From positions 62,001 to 126,000 of the forward strand of contig JAJTBO010000008.1 in the NCBI GenBank assembly GCA_021286855.1: DNA of 64,000 bases, in the 5' to 3' direction. Shown one piece after another: positions 1 to 8,446 of the stretch (position 1 is its first letter; every line of letters starts with the position of its first letter). This DNA is from Hyphomicrobiales bacterium. Its GTDB lineage: Bacteria; Pseudomonadota; Alphaproteobacteria; Rhizobiales; Ancalomicrobiaceae. The position numbers and the translations under genes are program-made. The notes beneath the pieces are model-generated. The model was not told the DNA's origin. It did no database searches and saw only the letters and a list, made by a program, of their open reading frames with translations.

Positions 1-492
1 GAGCAGCGGCCCGAGCGCCGTGCCGGAATTGCCGCCGACCTGAAACAGCGACTGGGCCAAGCCATGGCGGCCGCCCGAGGCGAGACGCGCCATGCGGCTC
101 GATTCCGGGTGGAAGACCGAAGAGCCGGCGCCGATCAGACCGACCGAGATCAGCAGCACGCCGTAGGTCGGCGCGACCGACATCAGGAGGAGGCCGATCA
201 GGGTCGAGCCCATGCCGAAGGCGAGGCTGAAGGGCTTGGGGTGGCGATCGGTGTAGAGGCCGACGAGCGGCTGAAGCACCGAGGCCGTCACCTGGAAGCA
301 CAGGGTGATCAGGCCGATCTGGCCGAAGTCGAGGGCGAAGCTCTCCTTCAGGATCGGATAGGACGCCGCCACCAGCGACTGCATGGTGTCGTTGAGCATG
401 TGCGACAGCGACAGCATGACGAGGATGCCCCAAGCGGTTCCCTCGGCGGCGGTCGGACGGGCGACGGGCGGCGTATCGGCGACGGCGGTCAT
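1..492 (-). CDS. fsr: Fsr-type MFS efflux transporter, N-terminal part (cut by window edge)
   Basis: Inner-membrane major facilitator expected to export small drugs; the E. coli relative gives fosmidomycin resistance. The 164 visible codons start at ATG 492, with GGA just upstream, and run open off the left edge. Family signatures read in order are a first helix with SHMLNDTMQSL, the loop LVGLYTDRHPKP, GAGSSVFHPESSRMAR and the end of helix 5 with QVGGNSGTALGPL. These match the E. coli Fsr N-terminal half closely, so the family is firm, while the substrate here is inferred. It is the first gene of a minus-strand series; its C-terminal half is outside the window. Confidence 0.85.
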   Translation of the reverse strand, partial: MTAVADTPPVARPTAAEGTAWGILVMLSLSHMLNDTMQSLVAASYPILKESFALDFGQIGLITLCFQVTASVLQPLVGLYTDRHPKPFSLAFGMGSTLIGLLLMSVAPTYGVLLISVGLIGAGSSVFHPESSRMARLASGGRHGLAQSLFQVGGNSGTALGPLL

Positions 493-625
493 GGAGGATC
501 CTTCGGGCGCGCGCCTCCCCCCGAGGCGACACGAAGCGGCTACTCTAGAACCGGATCGCCGTCTACGTGAAGTTCCCAAGTGCGCAGGGGAGCCGGGCGT
601 TTCGTGCAAGGTCGGGGAGCATCGC

Positions 626-1645
626 TCACCGCGGCAGGTCGTCGCCCGCCCTGCCCTGCCAACGCTTCACGATCTCGGCGTCGCTCGCTTCCGCCACGCA
701 TTGACCGGCGACGAACAGCGCCTTCTCGATCAGGGCGTGATGCTCGGCGTCGCGACCCTCGGTCTGGATCTGCACGGGGCGGCCGCCGGCCTTCTCGAGC
801 GCGGCGACGAAGGGCGCCTGGAACTTCGCCGGAACGGCGCGATCCTTCGGATCGGTCAGGACGAAGAGGCGCGAGCCGCCGTCGCCGGCGATCTTGGGCG
901 CGATCCGGCCGACGTCGGCCATCGGATCATAGTGCGCGCGCGCGCCGGAGGTTCGGAAGGTGATGCCGTAGGCGCGGGTGAAGGCGCGGAAGTCGAGCGG
1001 CCCCGAGGCGATCACGGCGCAGCCGACGTCGTCGCGAGCGGCGAGCAGCGCCGGCACCAGCATCGCGCCGCCGGACTGGCCGACGAGGTGAAAGCCGGTC
1101 GCGCCCTCCTTGGCGGCGATGGCGTCGAGCGCCCTGGCGGTGACGTCGACCTCGAGCGCGGTGCGGCGGTCGCCGTGCCAGCCGGACGAGCCGTTGAGCC
1201 CCATGCGACCGAAGAAGATCATCGGCGCATGCAGACGGCCCGCCCAGACCTTCGAGGCGATGTCGATGAATTCGGGCGCCTGGGTCAGATAGCCGGGGTC
1301 GACCTCGCGGCGGCCCTTGTCGTCGAGGCCGAGGACGTCGCCGGTGAAGAAGACGATCGGCGCGGCCCCGCGCAACGGGCCGGAGGCGTAATAGCGGATA
1401 CAGACTCCCTGGCCGAAGCTCTCGACATAGACGGCCTTCGGCGTCCGCGCGCATTGCTCGCGCGAGACCTTGGTGCCGTTGATCACGTCGGCCGCGGAGA
1501 AGGTCTTGACGCCCTGGGGAAGTCCTTGGGCCGAGACTGCCGCGGGGGCGAGAGAAAGCGTGAAGAGAAAAGCGCCGGCGATGCGCCGCGCGTGCGAGGG
1601 GGAGCGGCGCGGGCGCGGGGGCGCGGCTTCGAAGGCCGGCGCCAC
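626..1645 (-). CDS. Secreted alpha/beta-hydrolase-like protein
   Basis: Probably an exported serine hydrolase of unknown substrate. The chosen GTG start gives about 339 residues. A hydrophobic signal-like stretch (AGAFLFTLSLAPAAVSA) is followed by a Cys-containing domain, then the nucleophile elbow GQSGGAM, a DPKDRAVP acid-loop candidate and EHHAL as the catalytic His candidate, in the usual Ser-Asp-His order. The frame stays open upstream to 1870, but that part only translates the palindromic repeat at 1651-1780 and overlaps gatA, so I start at the GTG just inside the repeat. No better start is visible, so the 5' end is uncertain. Sits 215 bases downstream of gatA. Confidence 0.7.
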   Translation of the reverse strand: MAPAFEAAPPRPRRSPSHARRIAGAFLFTLSLAPAAVSAQGLPQGVKTFSAADVINGTKVSREQCARTPKAVYVESFGQGVCIRYYASGPLRGAAPIVFFTGDVLGLDDKGRREVDPGYLTQAPEFIDIASKVWAGRLHAPMIFFGRMGLNGSSGWHGDRRTALEVDVTARALDAIAAKEGATGFHLVGQSGGAMLVPALLAARDDVGCAVIASGPLDFRAFTRAYGITFRTSGARAHYDPMADVGRIAPKIAGDGGSRLFVLTDPKDRAVPAKFQAPFVAALEKAGGRPVQIQTEGRDAEHHALIEKALFVAGQCVAEASDAEIVKRWQGRAGDDLPR

Positions 1646-1650
1646 CTCGT

Positions 1651-1780
1651 TCCCTCCCCCCTCGAGGGGGAGGGACAGGGAGAGGGGGACCGGGAGGCAC
1701 GACGACGGTTCCGGCTCGTCTCGCCCGTTCGCGAACGCCGCTCCCCCCCTCTCCGTCTCTCCCCCACGAGGGGGGAGAGA
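1651..1780. repeat. Nested C/G-rich palindromes (dispersed-repeat type)
   Basis: Two perfect 10-bp inverted repeats, 1651-1660 with 1666-1675 and 1756-1765 with 1771-1780, each with a 5-base loop. The two halves of the element are also rough inverted copies of each other (TCGAGGGGGAGGGA on one side, CTCTCCCCCACGAGGG on the other), so the whole can fold as a larger cruciform. Such CCCTC/GAGGG palindromes are common dispersed intergenic elements in alphaproteobacteria. It lies between gatA and the downstream hydrolase. Confidence 0.7.
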
Positions 1781-1860
1781 GCCGGAGGAGAGCGTCGTCG
1801 CAACGGAGCCGCCGTCGCCCGAGGCGAGGGCGAACGCCGTCGACGATGTCCGGTTCGGGC

Positions 1861-3351
1861 TCACCACCACTTCTCGGGCGTGAAGCGGCCGGCCGACTGC
1901 TCGATCACTTCGCCGAGCTGGAACAGCGTCGCCTCCTCGAAGGGGCGGCCGATCAGCTGCAGGCCGAGCGGCAGGCCCTTGGCGTCGAGGCCGCCCGGCA
2001 CCACCATGCCCGGCAGGCCGGCCATGTTCACCGTCACGGTGAAGATGTCGTTCAGGTACATCTCGACCGGATCGCCGCCCGACATCTCGCCGACGCCGAA
2101 GGCCGAGGACGGAGTCGCCGGCGTCAGCACCGCGTCGACGCCGGCGGCGAAGGCGAGGTCGAAGTCGCGCTTGATCAGCGTGCGGACCTTCTGCGCCTTG
2201 ACGTAATAGGCGTCGTAGTAGCCGGCGGAGAGGACGTAGGTGCCGATCATGATGCGGCGACGCACCTCCGCGCCGAAACCGGCGGCGCGGGTCAGCTCGT
2301 AGGTGTCGGTGATGTCGTCGCCGGTGACGCGCAGGCCGTAGCGGATGCCGTCATAGCGGGCGAGGTTCGAGGAGGCCTCGGCGGGGGCGACGATGTAATA
2401 GGCCGGCAGGGCATATTTGGTGTGCGGCAGCGAGATCTCGCGGACCTCGGCGCCGGCGGCCTTCAGCCAGTCGATGCCCTTCTGCCAGAGCTCTTCGATT
2501 TCGGCCGGCATGCCGTCGACGCGGTATTCCTTCGGGATGCCGATGACCTTGCCCTTGATCGACGTCCCGACCGCGGCCTCGTAGTCCGGCACCGGCAGAT
2601 CGACGGAGGTGGTGTCCTTCGGGTCGACCGAGGCGAAGGACTTCAAGAGGATCGCGGCGTCGCGGACGGTGCGGGCGAAGGGGCCGGCCTGATCGAGCGA
2701 GGAGGCGAAGGCGACGATGCCCCAGCGCGAGCAACGGCCGTAGGTCGGCTTGATGCCGACGGTGCCGGTGAAGGCGGCGGGCTGGCGGATCGAGCCGCCG
2801 GTGTCGGTGCCGGTGGCCCCGGCCGCGAGATGGGCGGCGACCGCCGCCGATGAACCGCCCGACGAGCCGCCCGGCACCAGCGGGGTCGGGTCGATCGATC
2901 CGTCGGCGCGCTTGCGACGCCAGGGGTTGACGACGTCGCCGAAGCACGAGGTCTCGTTCGACGAGCCCATGGCGAACTCGTCGCAGGCGAGCTTGCCGAG
3001 CATCACCGCGCCGTCGCGCCAGAGGTTGGAGGTCACCGTCGATTCGTAGGGCGGGGTGAAGTCGTCGAGAATCTTCGAGCAGGCGGTCGTGCGCACGCCT
3101 TCGGTGCAGTAGAGATCCTTGACGCCGAGCGGGATGCCCTCGAGCGGGCCGACCGAGCCGGCCGCGCGGCGCTCGTCGGAGGCCTTCGCCATCGATCGCG
3201 CCTTCTCCGGCGTCTCCATGACATAGGCGTTGAGGGCGCGGGCCTTCTCCATGGCGGCGAGATAGGCCTCGGTCAGGTCGAGGGCGGTGAAGTCCTTCTT
3301 CGCGAGAGCGTCGCGAGCCTCGGCGAGGGTGAGAGCGGTCAGATCGGTCAC
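1861..3351 (-). CDS. gatA: Asp-tRNA(Asn)/Glu-tRNA(Gln) amidotransferase subunit A
   Basis: The glutaminase subunit of GatCAB; it releases ammonia from glutamine for transamidation of mischarged Glu-tRNA(Gln) and Asp-tRNA(Asn). At 496 residues it has normal length. The amidase-signature Ser-cisSer-Lys triad is visible: Lys78 in GVKDLY, Ser163 in the GGSSGGSS loop and nucleophile Ser187 in [11 protein letters not shown]. It starts with GTG at 3351 ([12 protein letters not shown]). gatC lies 55 bases upstream on the same strand, an operon arrangement; gatB is not in the window. Presence of GatCA implies an indirect route to Gln-tRNA and/or Asn-tRNA. Confidence 0.97.
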   Translation of the reverse strand: MTDLTALTLAEARDALAKKDFTALDLTEAYLAAMEKARALNAYVMETPEKARSMAKASDERRAAGSVGPLEGIPLGVKDLYCTEGVRTTACSKILDDFTPPYESTVTSNLWRDGAVMLGKLACDEFAMGSSNETSCFGDVVNPWRRKRADGSIDPTPLVPGGSSGGSSAAVAAHLAAGATGTDTGGSIRQPAAFTGTVGIKPTYGRCSRWGIVAFASSLDQAGPFARTVRDAAILLKSFASVDPKDTTSVDLPVPDYEAAVGTSIKGKVIGIPKEYRVDGMPAEIEELWQKGIDWLKAAGAEVREISLPHTKYALPAYYIVAPAEASSNLARYDGIRYGLRVTGDDITDTYELTRAAGFGAEVRRRIMIGTYVLSAGYYDAYYVKAQKVRTLIKRDFDLAFAAGVDAVLTPATPSSAFGVGEMSGGDPVEMYLNDIFTVTVNMAGLPGMVVPGGLDAKGLPLGLQLIGRPFEEATLFQLGEVIEQSAGRFTPEKWW

Positions 3352-3406
3352 GGGCGGAAATCCATCGGTTCGGATGCGGGCGGGAGGATCGAAGGCCGTC
3401 GCCCGA

Positions 3407-3694
3407 TCACTCGACCACCTTGGGAACGACGAAGAAGTCGTCTTCGGTCAGCGGCGCGTTCTGCGTCACCTTCTTCGGGATGCCGCCGTCGTTCACGACG
3501 TCCGCCCGCTTCTTCATGGCGATCGGCACGACCGAGGTCAGGGGCGCGACGTCGGAGACGTCGAGTTCGGCGAGTTGTTCGACGAAGCCGAGGATCGAAT
3601 TGAGTTCGCCCTGGAGTTTGTCCACCTCCTCTTCGGCGACGCGGATGCGCGCGAGATGGGCGACGCGGACGACGGTCGAACGATCGACGGACAT
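3407..3694 (-). CDS. gatC: Asp-tRNA(Asn)/Glu-tRNA(Gln) amidotransferase subunit C
   Basis: Small 95-residue subunit that wraps between GatA and GatB and stabilises the complex. The sequence has the family pattern: an N-terminal helix [28 protein letters not shown], the conserved mid-region [10 protein letters not shown] and a C-terminal [16 protein letters not shown] tail that lies along GatA. It is the first gene of the gatC-gatA pair; a strong hairpin at 3719-3750 separates it from the gene upstream, so its promoter should be within 3695-3720. Confidence 0.96.
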   Translation of the reverse strand: MSVDRSTVVRVAHLARIRVAEEEVDKLQGELNSILGFVEQLAELDVSDVAPLTSVVPIAMKKRADVVNDGGIPKKVTQNAPLTEDDFFVVPKVVE

Positions 3695-3718
3695 GGAGAA
3701 CCTCGGAAAAGACGACGA

Positions 3719-3750
3719 CGGGGCGCGAGCGAAAGGCCGCTCGCGCCCCG
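3719..3750 (-). terminator. Rho-independent terminator after the small secreted protein gene
   Basis: A 12-bp perfect G/C stem (3719-3730 with 3739-3750) with the 8-base loop GAAAGGCC. Read on the minus strand it is followed by a T-rich run ending in CTTTTCC. It lies 62 bases after the stop of the 3812-4186 gene and before gatC. Confidence 0.75.
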
Positions 3751-3811
3751 CGTTTCTAGCATCCGCTCCGACGGCTCCGCAATCGCGCGACGGCGACGGC
3801 GGCGAGCTTCC

Positions 3812-4186
3812 TCACTCGAACTCGGCCGAGGTCGTGTCGGACTTGCGGTTGTAGCGGATGGTGATCTTGCCGACCTTGCAGAGGTCGATGTTCTTCCAAT
3901 AGGCGGCGGAATCGTCGTCGGCGTAGACGACCTTCAGATCCCACTTGCAGGTCTTCTCCTTGCGGGCGAAGCGGATGTCCCACTCGTCGCCGTCGGAGAG
4001 CACGTCCTTACCGAGCACGTCCTCCTCCCAGTCATCCGACTTGGTCGGCGACACGAAGACATGGGAGATGTCGTAGCCGGTCTTGTTGACCAGCTCGAAA
4101 TCCTGCTTGGCCTCCTGCGCCATGACGGCCGACGACGACGAGAGCGCCGCCGCGAAGGCGATCGCGGCGAAAACCGGGAACTTCAT
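3812..4186 (-). CDS. Small secreted protein, conserved in alphaproteobacteria, unknown function
   Basis: A 124-residue protein with a clear signal peptide (MKFPVFAAIAFAAALSSSSAVMAQE) and so a mature periplasmic or secreted domain of about 100 residues. The mature part is acidic, begins with FELVNKTGYDISHVFVSP and contains two Cys (in KTCKWD and DLCKVG) that may form a disulfide; the alternating pattern suggests a small beta-sandwich. I recall similar short proteins in Rhizobiales without assigned function. The start is ATG 4186, preceded by GAGGAGGATC; an open extension to 4228 lacks a signal peptide and is rejected. It has its own promoter candidate and terminator, so it is probably monocistronic. 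Confidence 0.8.
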   Translation of the reverse strand: MKFPVFAAIAFAAALSSSSAVMAQEAKQDFELVNKTGYDISHVFVSPTKSDDWEEDVLGKDVLSDGDEWDIRFARKEKTCKWDLKVVYADDDSAAYWKNIDLCKVGKITIRYNRKSDTTSAEFE

Positions 4187-4252
4187 TTCGTGATCCTCCT
4201 CGAACGATGCCCAAACGGCTCGTCCCACCCGGGCAGGGCGCCCGAGAGCGCG

Positions 4253-4282
4253 AATAAACTATCAGAACTGCCGTTCCGTCAA
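4253..4282 (-). promoter_or_regulatory. Candidate sigma-70-type promoter for the small secreted protein
   Basis: On the minus strand TTGACG (4282-4277) precedes an A/T-rich stretch containing TAGTTTATT (4261-4253). The -10 box is weak: TTTATT gives an 18-base spacer, TAGTTT gives 15. It lies about 70 bases upstream of the start codon at 4186 and downstream of the 4372-5070 gene. Confidence 0.4.
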
Positions 4283-4371
4283 CTGGTTGGAGGCGTTCGG
4301 CGGCCGTCGGCCGGTCGATCCCCGCCGCTTTCTCGAGCAGCCTCCGGAAGAGGCGCGAACCGCGACGGCGA

Positions 4372-5070
4372 TCAGCCGTCGAGCCAGGTCTTCAACGCCT
4401 CGCCGACCGGCCGCGGCGTCTCGATCGGCGAGAGATGTCCAGCCTCGGGAATCACCACCAGGCGCGCCGCCGGAATGCGTTCGGCCATGTCGCGAGCGAG
4501 TTCGGGCGGGGTCAGTTGGTCCTCGGCCCCGACCAGGACCGTCGTCGGGCAACGGATCGCGGCGAGCGAGGGCCGGCTGTCGATCCGGCCGAGGATCGCC
4601 CGTTGCTGGCGCACGAAGGCGGCGGAGCCGGTGGCGTCGGCCATGGCGCGGACGACGCGTTGCAGCGCTTCGTCGTCGAGGCGCGCCGGCGCGACCAGAC
4701 GCGGGTACTGCATGGCGGCGATCTTGGAAAAGCCGCCCCTCTCGGCGATCTCGATGGTCTGACGACGAATTTCGGCCTGTTCGAGCCCGTCGGCGTCGGC
4801 GCGGGTGTCGAGGAGGCAGAGCCGTTCGACCCGTTCGGGCGCGACGCGCAGGATTTCCATGGCGACGTAACCACCCATCGACAGGCCGGCGAGCGCGAAG
4901 CGCGGCGGAGCGTCGGCGAGGATGTCGGCGGCGAGGCCCGCGATGGTCGCGGAGCGGGTGTGATCGGCGACCATCACCGTCCGTCCCGCGCCGAGCTCGG
5001 CGACCTGCGTCGCCCACAACATCGCCGTACAGTTGAGGCCCGGCACGAACAAAACCGGCGAGGACGTCAT
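4372..5070 (-). CDS. Alpha/beta hydrolase
   Basis: A cytosolic 232-residue alpha/beta hydrolase of the small esterase/lactonase type; substrate not predictable. It begins directly with the beta-strand and oxyanion motif VLFVPGLNCTAMLW, then the nucleophile elbow GLSMGGYVAM, an acid candidate in VGAEDQLTPPE and the catalytic His in EAGHLSPIE. Start ATG 5070 is chosen because AAGGAG lies 6-8 bases upstream and the protein fold begins there; the open frame to 5172 has no homologous look. No close partner gene: 185 bases separate it from the next gene downstream. Confidence 0.85.
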   Translation of the reverse strand: MTSSPVLFVPGLNCTAMLWATQVAELGAGRTVMVADHTRSATIAGLAADILADAPPRFALAGLSMGGYVAMEILRVAPERVERLCLLDTRADADGLEQAEIRRQTIEIAERGGFSKIAAMQYPRLVAPARLDDEALQRVVRAMADATGSAAFVRQQRAILGRIDSRPSLAAIRCPTTVLVGAEDQLTPPELARDMAERIPAARLVVIPEAGHLSPIETPRPVGEALKTWLDG

Positions 5071-5374
5071 GACGTACTCCTTCTCGAGCGAGACCCGCGC
5101 CGACGACGCGGCGTCCCCGACCACAGACGACGCAGCGCTTCGCGCTCCCAATCGATCGTCGCCCGAGCCCACTATAGACGTGAAAACGTCTCGGCAAATC
5201 TGCCTCGCAGTCGTGGGCGACGGCGAATCACGTTGACTTTTGCCTCGTCTCGTCTACTTTGCGCGCCGAGATCTCGCATTGCACAAAAGAATCTGCCCGC
5301 AGGACCTCCCACCCGTCGAGACGCCCGATCGATCAGGCCGTCGCGGGTCGTGAGCGTTCCGTTCCCCGGGCGCG
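5071..5374. other. Intergenic region between divergent hydrolase and helicase genes
   Basis: About 300 bases without a gene I can support. It holds a small perfect hairpin (AGACGT, 5176-5181, with ACGTCT, 5186-5191, loop GAAA), a good promoter toward the helicase at 5233-5260, and an untranslated leader of about 100 bases before the helicase start. Long leaders are usual for DEAD-box helicase genes that respond to cold, but no specific element is recognisable. Confidence 0.6.
5233..5260 (+). promoter_or_regulatory. Sigma-70-type promoter for the DEAD-box helicase
   Basis: TTGACT at 5233-5238 and TACTTT at 5255-5260 with a 16-base spacer, the best match to a housekeeping promoter in this interval. 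It would give a leader of about 100-110 bases before the helicase start. Confidence 0.55.
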
Positions 5375-6901
5375 ATGGAAAACATGAGCTTCGCAAACCT
5401 CGGACTCTCCGACAAAGTCCTCGCCGCCGTCGAAGCGGCCGGCTACACCACCCCCACGCCGATCCAGGAACAGGCGATCCCGGTCGTCCTCGACTTCAAG
5501 GATGTGTGCGGCATCGCCCAGACCGGAACCGGCAAGACCGCCGCGTTCGTGCTGCCGATGCTGACTCGCCTGGAAAACGGACGAGCGCGGGCGCGGATGC
5601 CCCGCACTCTGATCCTCGAACCGACACGCGAGCTCGCCGCGCAGGTCGAGGAGAACTTCGTCAAGTACGGCATCAATCACAAGCTGAACGTCGCCCTGCT
5701 GATCGGCGGCGTCTCGTTCGAAGAACAGTTGAAGAAGCTCGACCGCGGCGTCGACGTGCTGATCGCCACGCCGGGACGCCTGCTCGACCTGTTCGGGCGC
5801 GGTCGCCTGCTGATGTCCGGCGTCGAGATCCTCGTCATCGACGAGGCCGACCGGATGCTCGACATGGGCTTCATTCCCGACATCGAGAAGATCTGCAAGC
5901 TGATCCCGCCGTCGCGCCAGACGATGATGTTCTCGGCGACGATGCCGCCGGAAATCCAGCGCCTCGCCGACCTGTTCCTGCGCAATCCGGTCCGCATCGA
6001 GGTGGCCAAGCCCGCCTCGACCGCCAAGACGGTGACGCAGAACCTGATCGCCTCGGGTCGCGAGCCGCAGGACAAGCGCGACGTGCTGCGCCGGCTGATC
6101 CGATCGGCCGAGGATCTGAAGAACGGCATCATCTTCTGCAACCGCAAACGCGACGTGCAGGTGGTCTATCGCAGCCTGGAGAAGCACGGCTTCTCGGTCG
6201 GCGCGCTGCATGGCGACATGGAGCAGCGGGCGCGCATGGCGATGCTCGACGGGTTCCGCGGCAACAAGCTGACGCTGCTCGTCGCTTCGGACGTGGCGGC
6301 GCGCGGGCTCGACATTCCCGACGTCTCCCACGTCTACAATTACGACGTGCCGGTCCATTCCGAGGACTATGTCCACAGGATCGGACGCACCGGCCGCGCC
6401 GGACGCTCCGGCGTCGCGGTGACCATCGTCACCGACCTCGACCTCAAGCACCTCGCGGCGATCGAGAAGCTGACCGGCGACAAGATCCCGTGGATGGGGC
6501 CGACCGTCTCCGAGCTTCCCGAGGAAGAACGGGTCGGCAGCGGGCGGCGCGAAGGTCGAGAAGGCCGCGAAGGTCGCGAACGCGGCGGACGGCGCGGAAC
6601 CCCCTCGGATCGTCGCCGGGGGCCGGCGCGCGAGGGACGCGGCGAGGCCGCCGCCGCCGCCGCCGCCGTCGAGGCGCCGACCGGCGAGCGCAAGCGCGGC
6701 GGCGAGCGGGATCGGCCGGACGGCCGTCGGTCGCGCGAACGGACGCCGCGGCCGAGCGAAGATCTGGCGCCGATCCGCGCCGGCGATCGGCCGCCGCCGC
6801 GGCCGCGCCGCGAGGAGGTCGACGAGGCCCCGGTCGGGCTCGGCGATCACGTTCCGGCCTTCCTGCTCCGGCCCGTGCGCAACGCCAAGCAGAGCGATTG
6901 A
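5375..6901 (+). CDS. rhlE: DEAD-box ATP-dependent RNA helicase (RhlE type)
   Basis: ATP-dependent RNA unwinding, in ribosome assembly or mRNA decay. The 508-residue protein shows the Q motif (TPTPIQEQAIP), motif I AQTGTGKT (48-55), PTREL, TPGR, motif II DEAD (156-159), motif III SAT (187-189) and motif VI HRIGRTGR (334-341). After about residue 388 comes a low-complexity tail rich in Arg, Gly and Glu (REGREGREGRERGGRRG) typical of RNA-binding extensions. Two ATGs compete, 5375 and 5384 (MSFANLGLSD, where related proteins usually begin); neither has a strong ribosome binding site. RhlE is the best fit, but other DEAD-box subgroups cannot be excluded. Confidence 0.92.
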   Translation: MENMSFANLGLSDKVLAAVEAAGYTTPTPIQEQAIPVVLDFKDVCGIAQTGTGKTAAFVLPMLTRLENGRARARMPRTLILEPTRELAAQVEENFVKYGINHKLNVALLIGGVSFEEQLKKLDRGVDVLIATPGRLLDLFGRGRLLMSGVEILVIDEADRMLDMGFIPDIEKICKLIPPSRQTMMFSATMPPEIQRLADLFLRNPVRIEVAKPASTAKTVTQNLIASGREPQDKRDVLRRLIRSAEDLKNGIIFCNRKRDVQVVYRSLEKHGFSVGALHGDMEQRARMAMLDGFRGNKLTLLVASDVAARGLDIPDVSHVYNYDVPVHSEDYVHRIGRTGRAGRSGVAVTIVTDLDLKHLAAIEKLTGDKIPWMGPTVSELPEEERVGSGRREGREGREGRERGGRRGTPSDRRRGPAREGRGEAAAAAAAVEAPTGERKRGGERDRPDGRRSRERTPRPSEDLAPIRAGDRPPPRPRREEVDEAPVGLGDHVPAFLLRPVRNAKQSD

Positions 6902-7138
6902 GGGAACCGACGGCCCGCGATCGCGTCCAATTCGGGCCGCGATCGCACGCACGCCGTGTCCCATGCGCATTCTCCCGGTTTCCTGCCGTATCCCTTCGGT
7001 AATATTGCCGAGGAACCGAGCTTTTGCGTGTTTCTCTTTACCTGGGGTTAAGCGATCTGCTGCGATTTTGCGAAACAGTCGGATGGGAGACCGACGATCG
7101 ACTCGAGGGCAGATCGAGGTGTGGGGAGAACGGACGAG

Positions 7139-8200
7139 ATGAGCGACAGGGACGATTTCAAGCGGACGATCGTCTACGGCGAGAACGCCGTCGGCCACCT
7201 CCGCAAGAACGAACTTCCCGCTTATCCTCGTAACTACGAGCTCTGGTACACGTATGCGGCCGGGTTCAATCACAATCTGAACAAGGCGATCAACGACATC
7301 ATCCGCGCGCGTGGCAAGATCACGGTGACGGAGCTCGATCGCGTCTACGAGCAATACGTGGCCCCGACGCGGATCGGCGAACGGATCGACGAAGTCGGCG
7401 GGCGGCTGTCCGCAGAAATCAGCGGCTTCGCCGGGATGATCGACACGCAGATGGCGTCGACCTCGGTCTATTCGACCTCGCTGGGCGAAGCCAAGGCGGC
7501 GCTGGGCAGCGCCACCGATTCGGGATCGGTCGAGGAGATCGTCCGCGGCCTGATCGACGCGACCCATCAGACCGAGACCGTCAACCGCACACTCGAGGCG
7601 CAGCTCGCCGAATCGCGCAAGCAGATCACCGAGCTGCAGGAGAGCCTCGAGGCGATCCGCTACGAGAGCCTGGTCGACGACCTGACGACGCTGGCCAACC
7701 GCAAGCACTTCGACCAGACGCTGTCGCGGCTGATCGCGGAGGCCGAGCACGGCGCGCGGCCGTTCTCGCTCCTGTTCACCGACATCGACCACTTCAAGAA
7801 ATTCAACGACACCTTCGGCCATCAGACCGGCGATCAGGTGTTACGGCTGGTCGCGCTGGCGGTCAAACAGAACATCAAGGGCCAGGACATGGCCTTCCGT
7901 TACGGCGGCGAGGAGTTCGCCGTCCTGCTGCCGCACACCGAGATCGAACAGTCGGTGGTGGTGGCCGAACACATCCGCGAGGCGGTGTTCTCCAAGGAGC
8001 TGGTCAAGCGCTCGACCGGCGAGAACCTCGGTCGCATCACGATCTCGATCGGCGTCTCCGAATGGCGGCCGGGCGACACCGCCGCCACCGTGATCGAACG
8101 CGCCGATTCCTGCCTCTACGCCGCCAAGAACGGCGGCCGCAATCAGGTCCGTTGGTCGCTCGAGGCTCCGGGCGACGCCAAGGGCATTCGCGTCGCCTGA
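7139..8200 (+). CDS. GGDEF-domain diguanylate cyclase
   Basis: Soluble 353-residue protein expected to make cyclic-di-GMP from GTP. Residues 1-140 form an alpha-helical N-terminal region with no named domain (ELPAYPRNYELWYTYAAG); 143-175 looks like a coiled coil that could drive dimerisation; the GGDEF domain follows with metal motif FTDIDHFK (213-220) and an intact active-site GGEEF (256-260). The product-inhibition site, normally RxxD, reads KGQD (247-250), so feedback control may be weakened. Start ATG 7139 (MSDRDDFKRT) is preferred over 7121. Monocistronic, ended by the hairpin at 8226-8249. Confidence 0.9.
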   Translation: MSDRDDFKRTIVYGENAVGHLRKNELPAYPRNYELWYTYAAGFNHNLNKAINDIIRARGKITVTELDRVYEQYVAPTRIGERIDEVGGRLSAEISGFAGMIDTQMASTSVYSTSLGEAKAALGSATDSGSVEEIVRGLIDATHQTETVNRTLEAQLAESRKQITELQESLEAIRYESLVDDLTTLANRKHFDQTLSRLIAEAEHGARPFSLLFTDIDHFKKFNDTFGHQTGDQVLRLVALAVKQNIKGQDMAFRYGGEEFAVLLPHTEIEQSVVVAEHIREAVFSKELVKRSTGENLGRITISIGVSEWRPGDTAATVIERADSCLYAAKNGGRNQVRWSLEAPGDAKGIRVA

Positions 8201-8225
8201 CCCAATCGCCCCCAGAAGACGCGAA

Positions 8226-8249
8226 ACGCCCGGCCGTTCGGCCGGGCGT
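8226..8249 (+). terminator. Terminator after the diguanylate cyclase gene
   Basis: A 10-bp perfect stem (8226-8235 with 8240-8249) with loop GTTC, 26 bases after the stop codon, followed by GGTCGTTTC. Strong stem, weak T-run. Confidence 0.7.
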
Positions 8250-8328
8250 GGTCGTTTCACGGTGTCTCACGCTCGGTTCGCGACGTTTCGAAAGGGCCGA
8301 GTCGTCGCGCCTTCGGCGTCATACCCGT

Positions 8329-8439
8329 CACATGAAATTCCGACTCGTCGAAATTTCATGTGGTTACGGCCTGACCGGCCGAAGCCCGTTCGGGCTCGCC
8401 TTCGCTCACGAAGTTTCGAACAGGTCGAAACTTCGTGAG
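8329..8439. repeat. Pair of related long hairpins
   Basis: Two perfect inverted repeats side by side: an 11-bp stem 8329-8339 with 8352-8362 (CACATGAAATT) and a 15-bp stem 8405-8419 with 8425-8439 (CTCACGAAGTTTCGA). The arms resemble each other (TCA-C-TGAAATT-CGA against TCACGAAGTTTCGA), suggesting two members of one repeat family. They lie in the convergent gap between the diguanylate cyclase and peptidyl-prolyl isomerase genes, and the second ends 8 bases before the isomerase stop codon, so it can also serve as that gene's terminator. Confidence 0.75.
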
Positions 8440-8446
8440 CTCGGTA

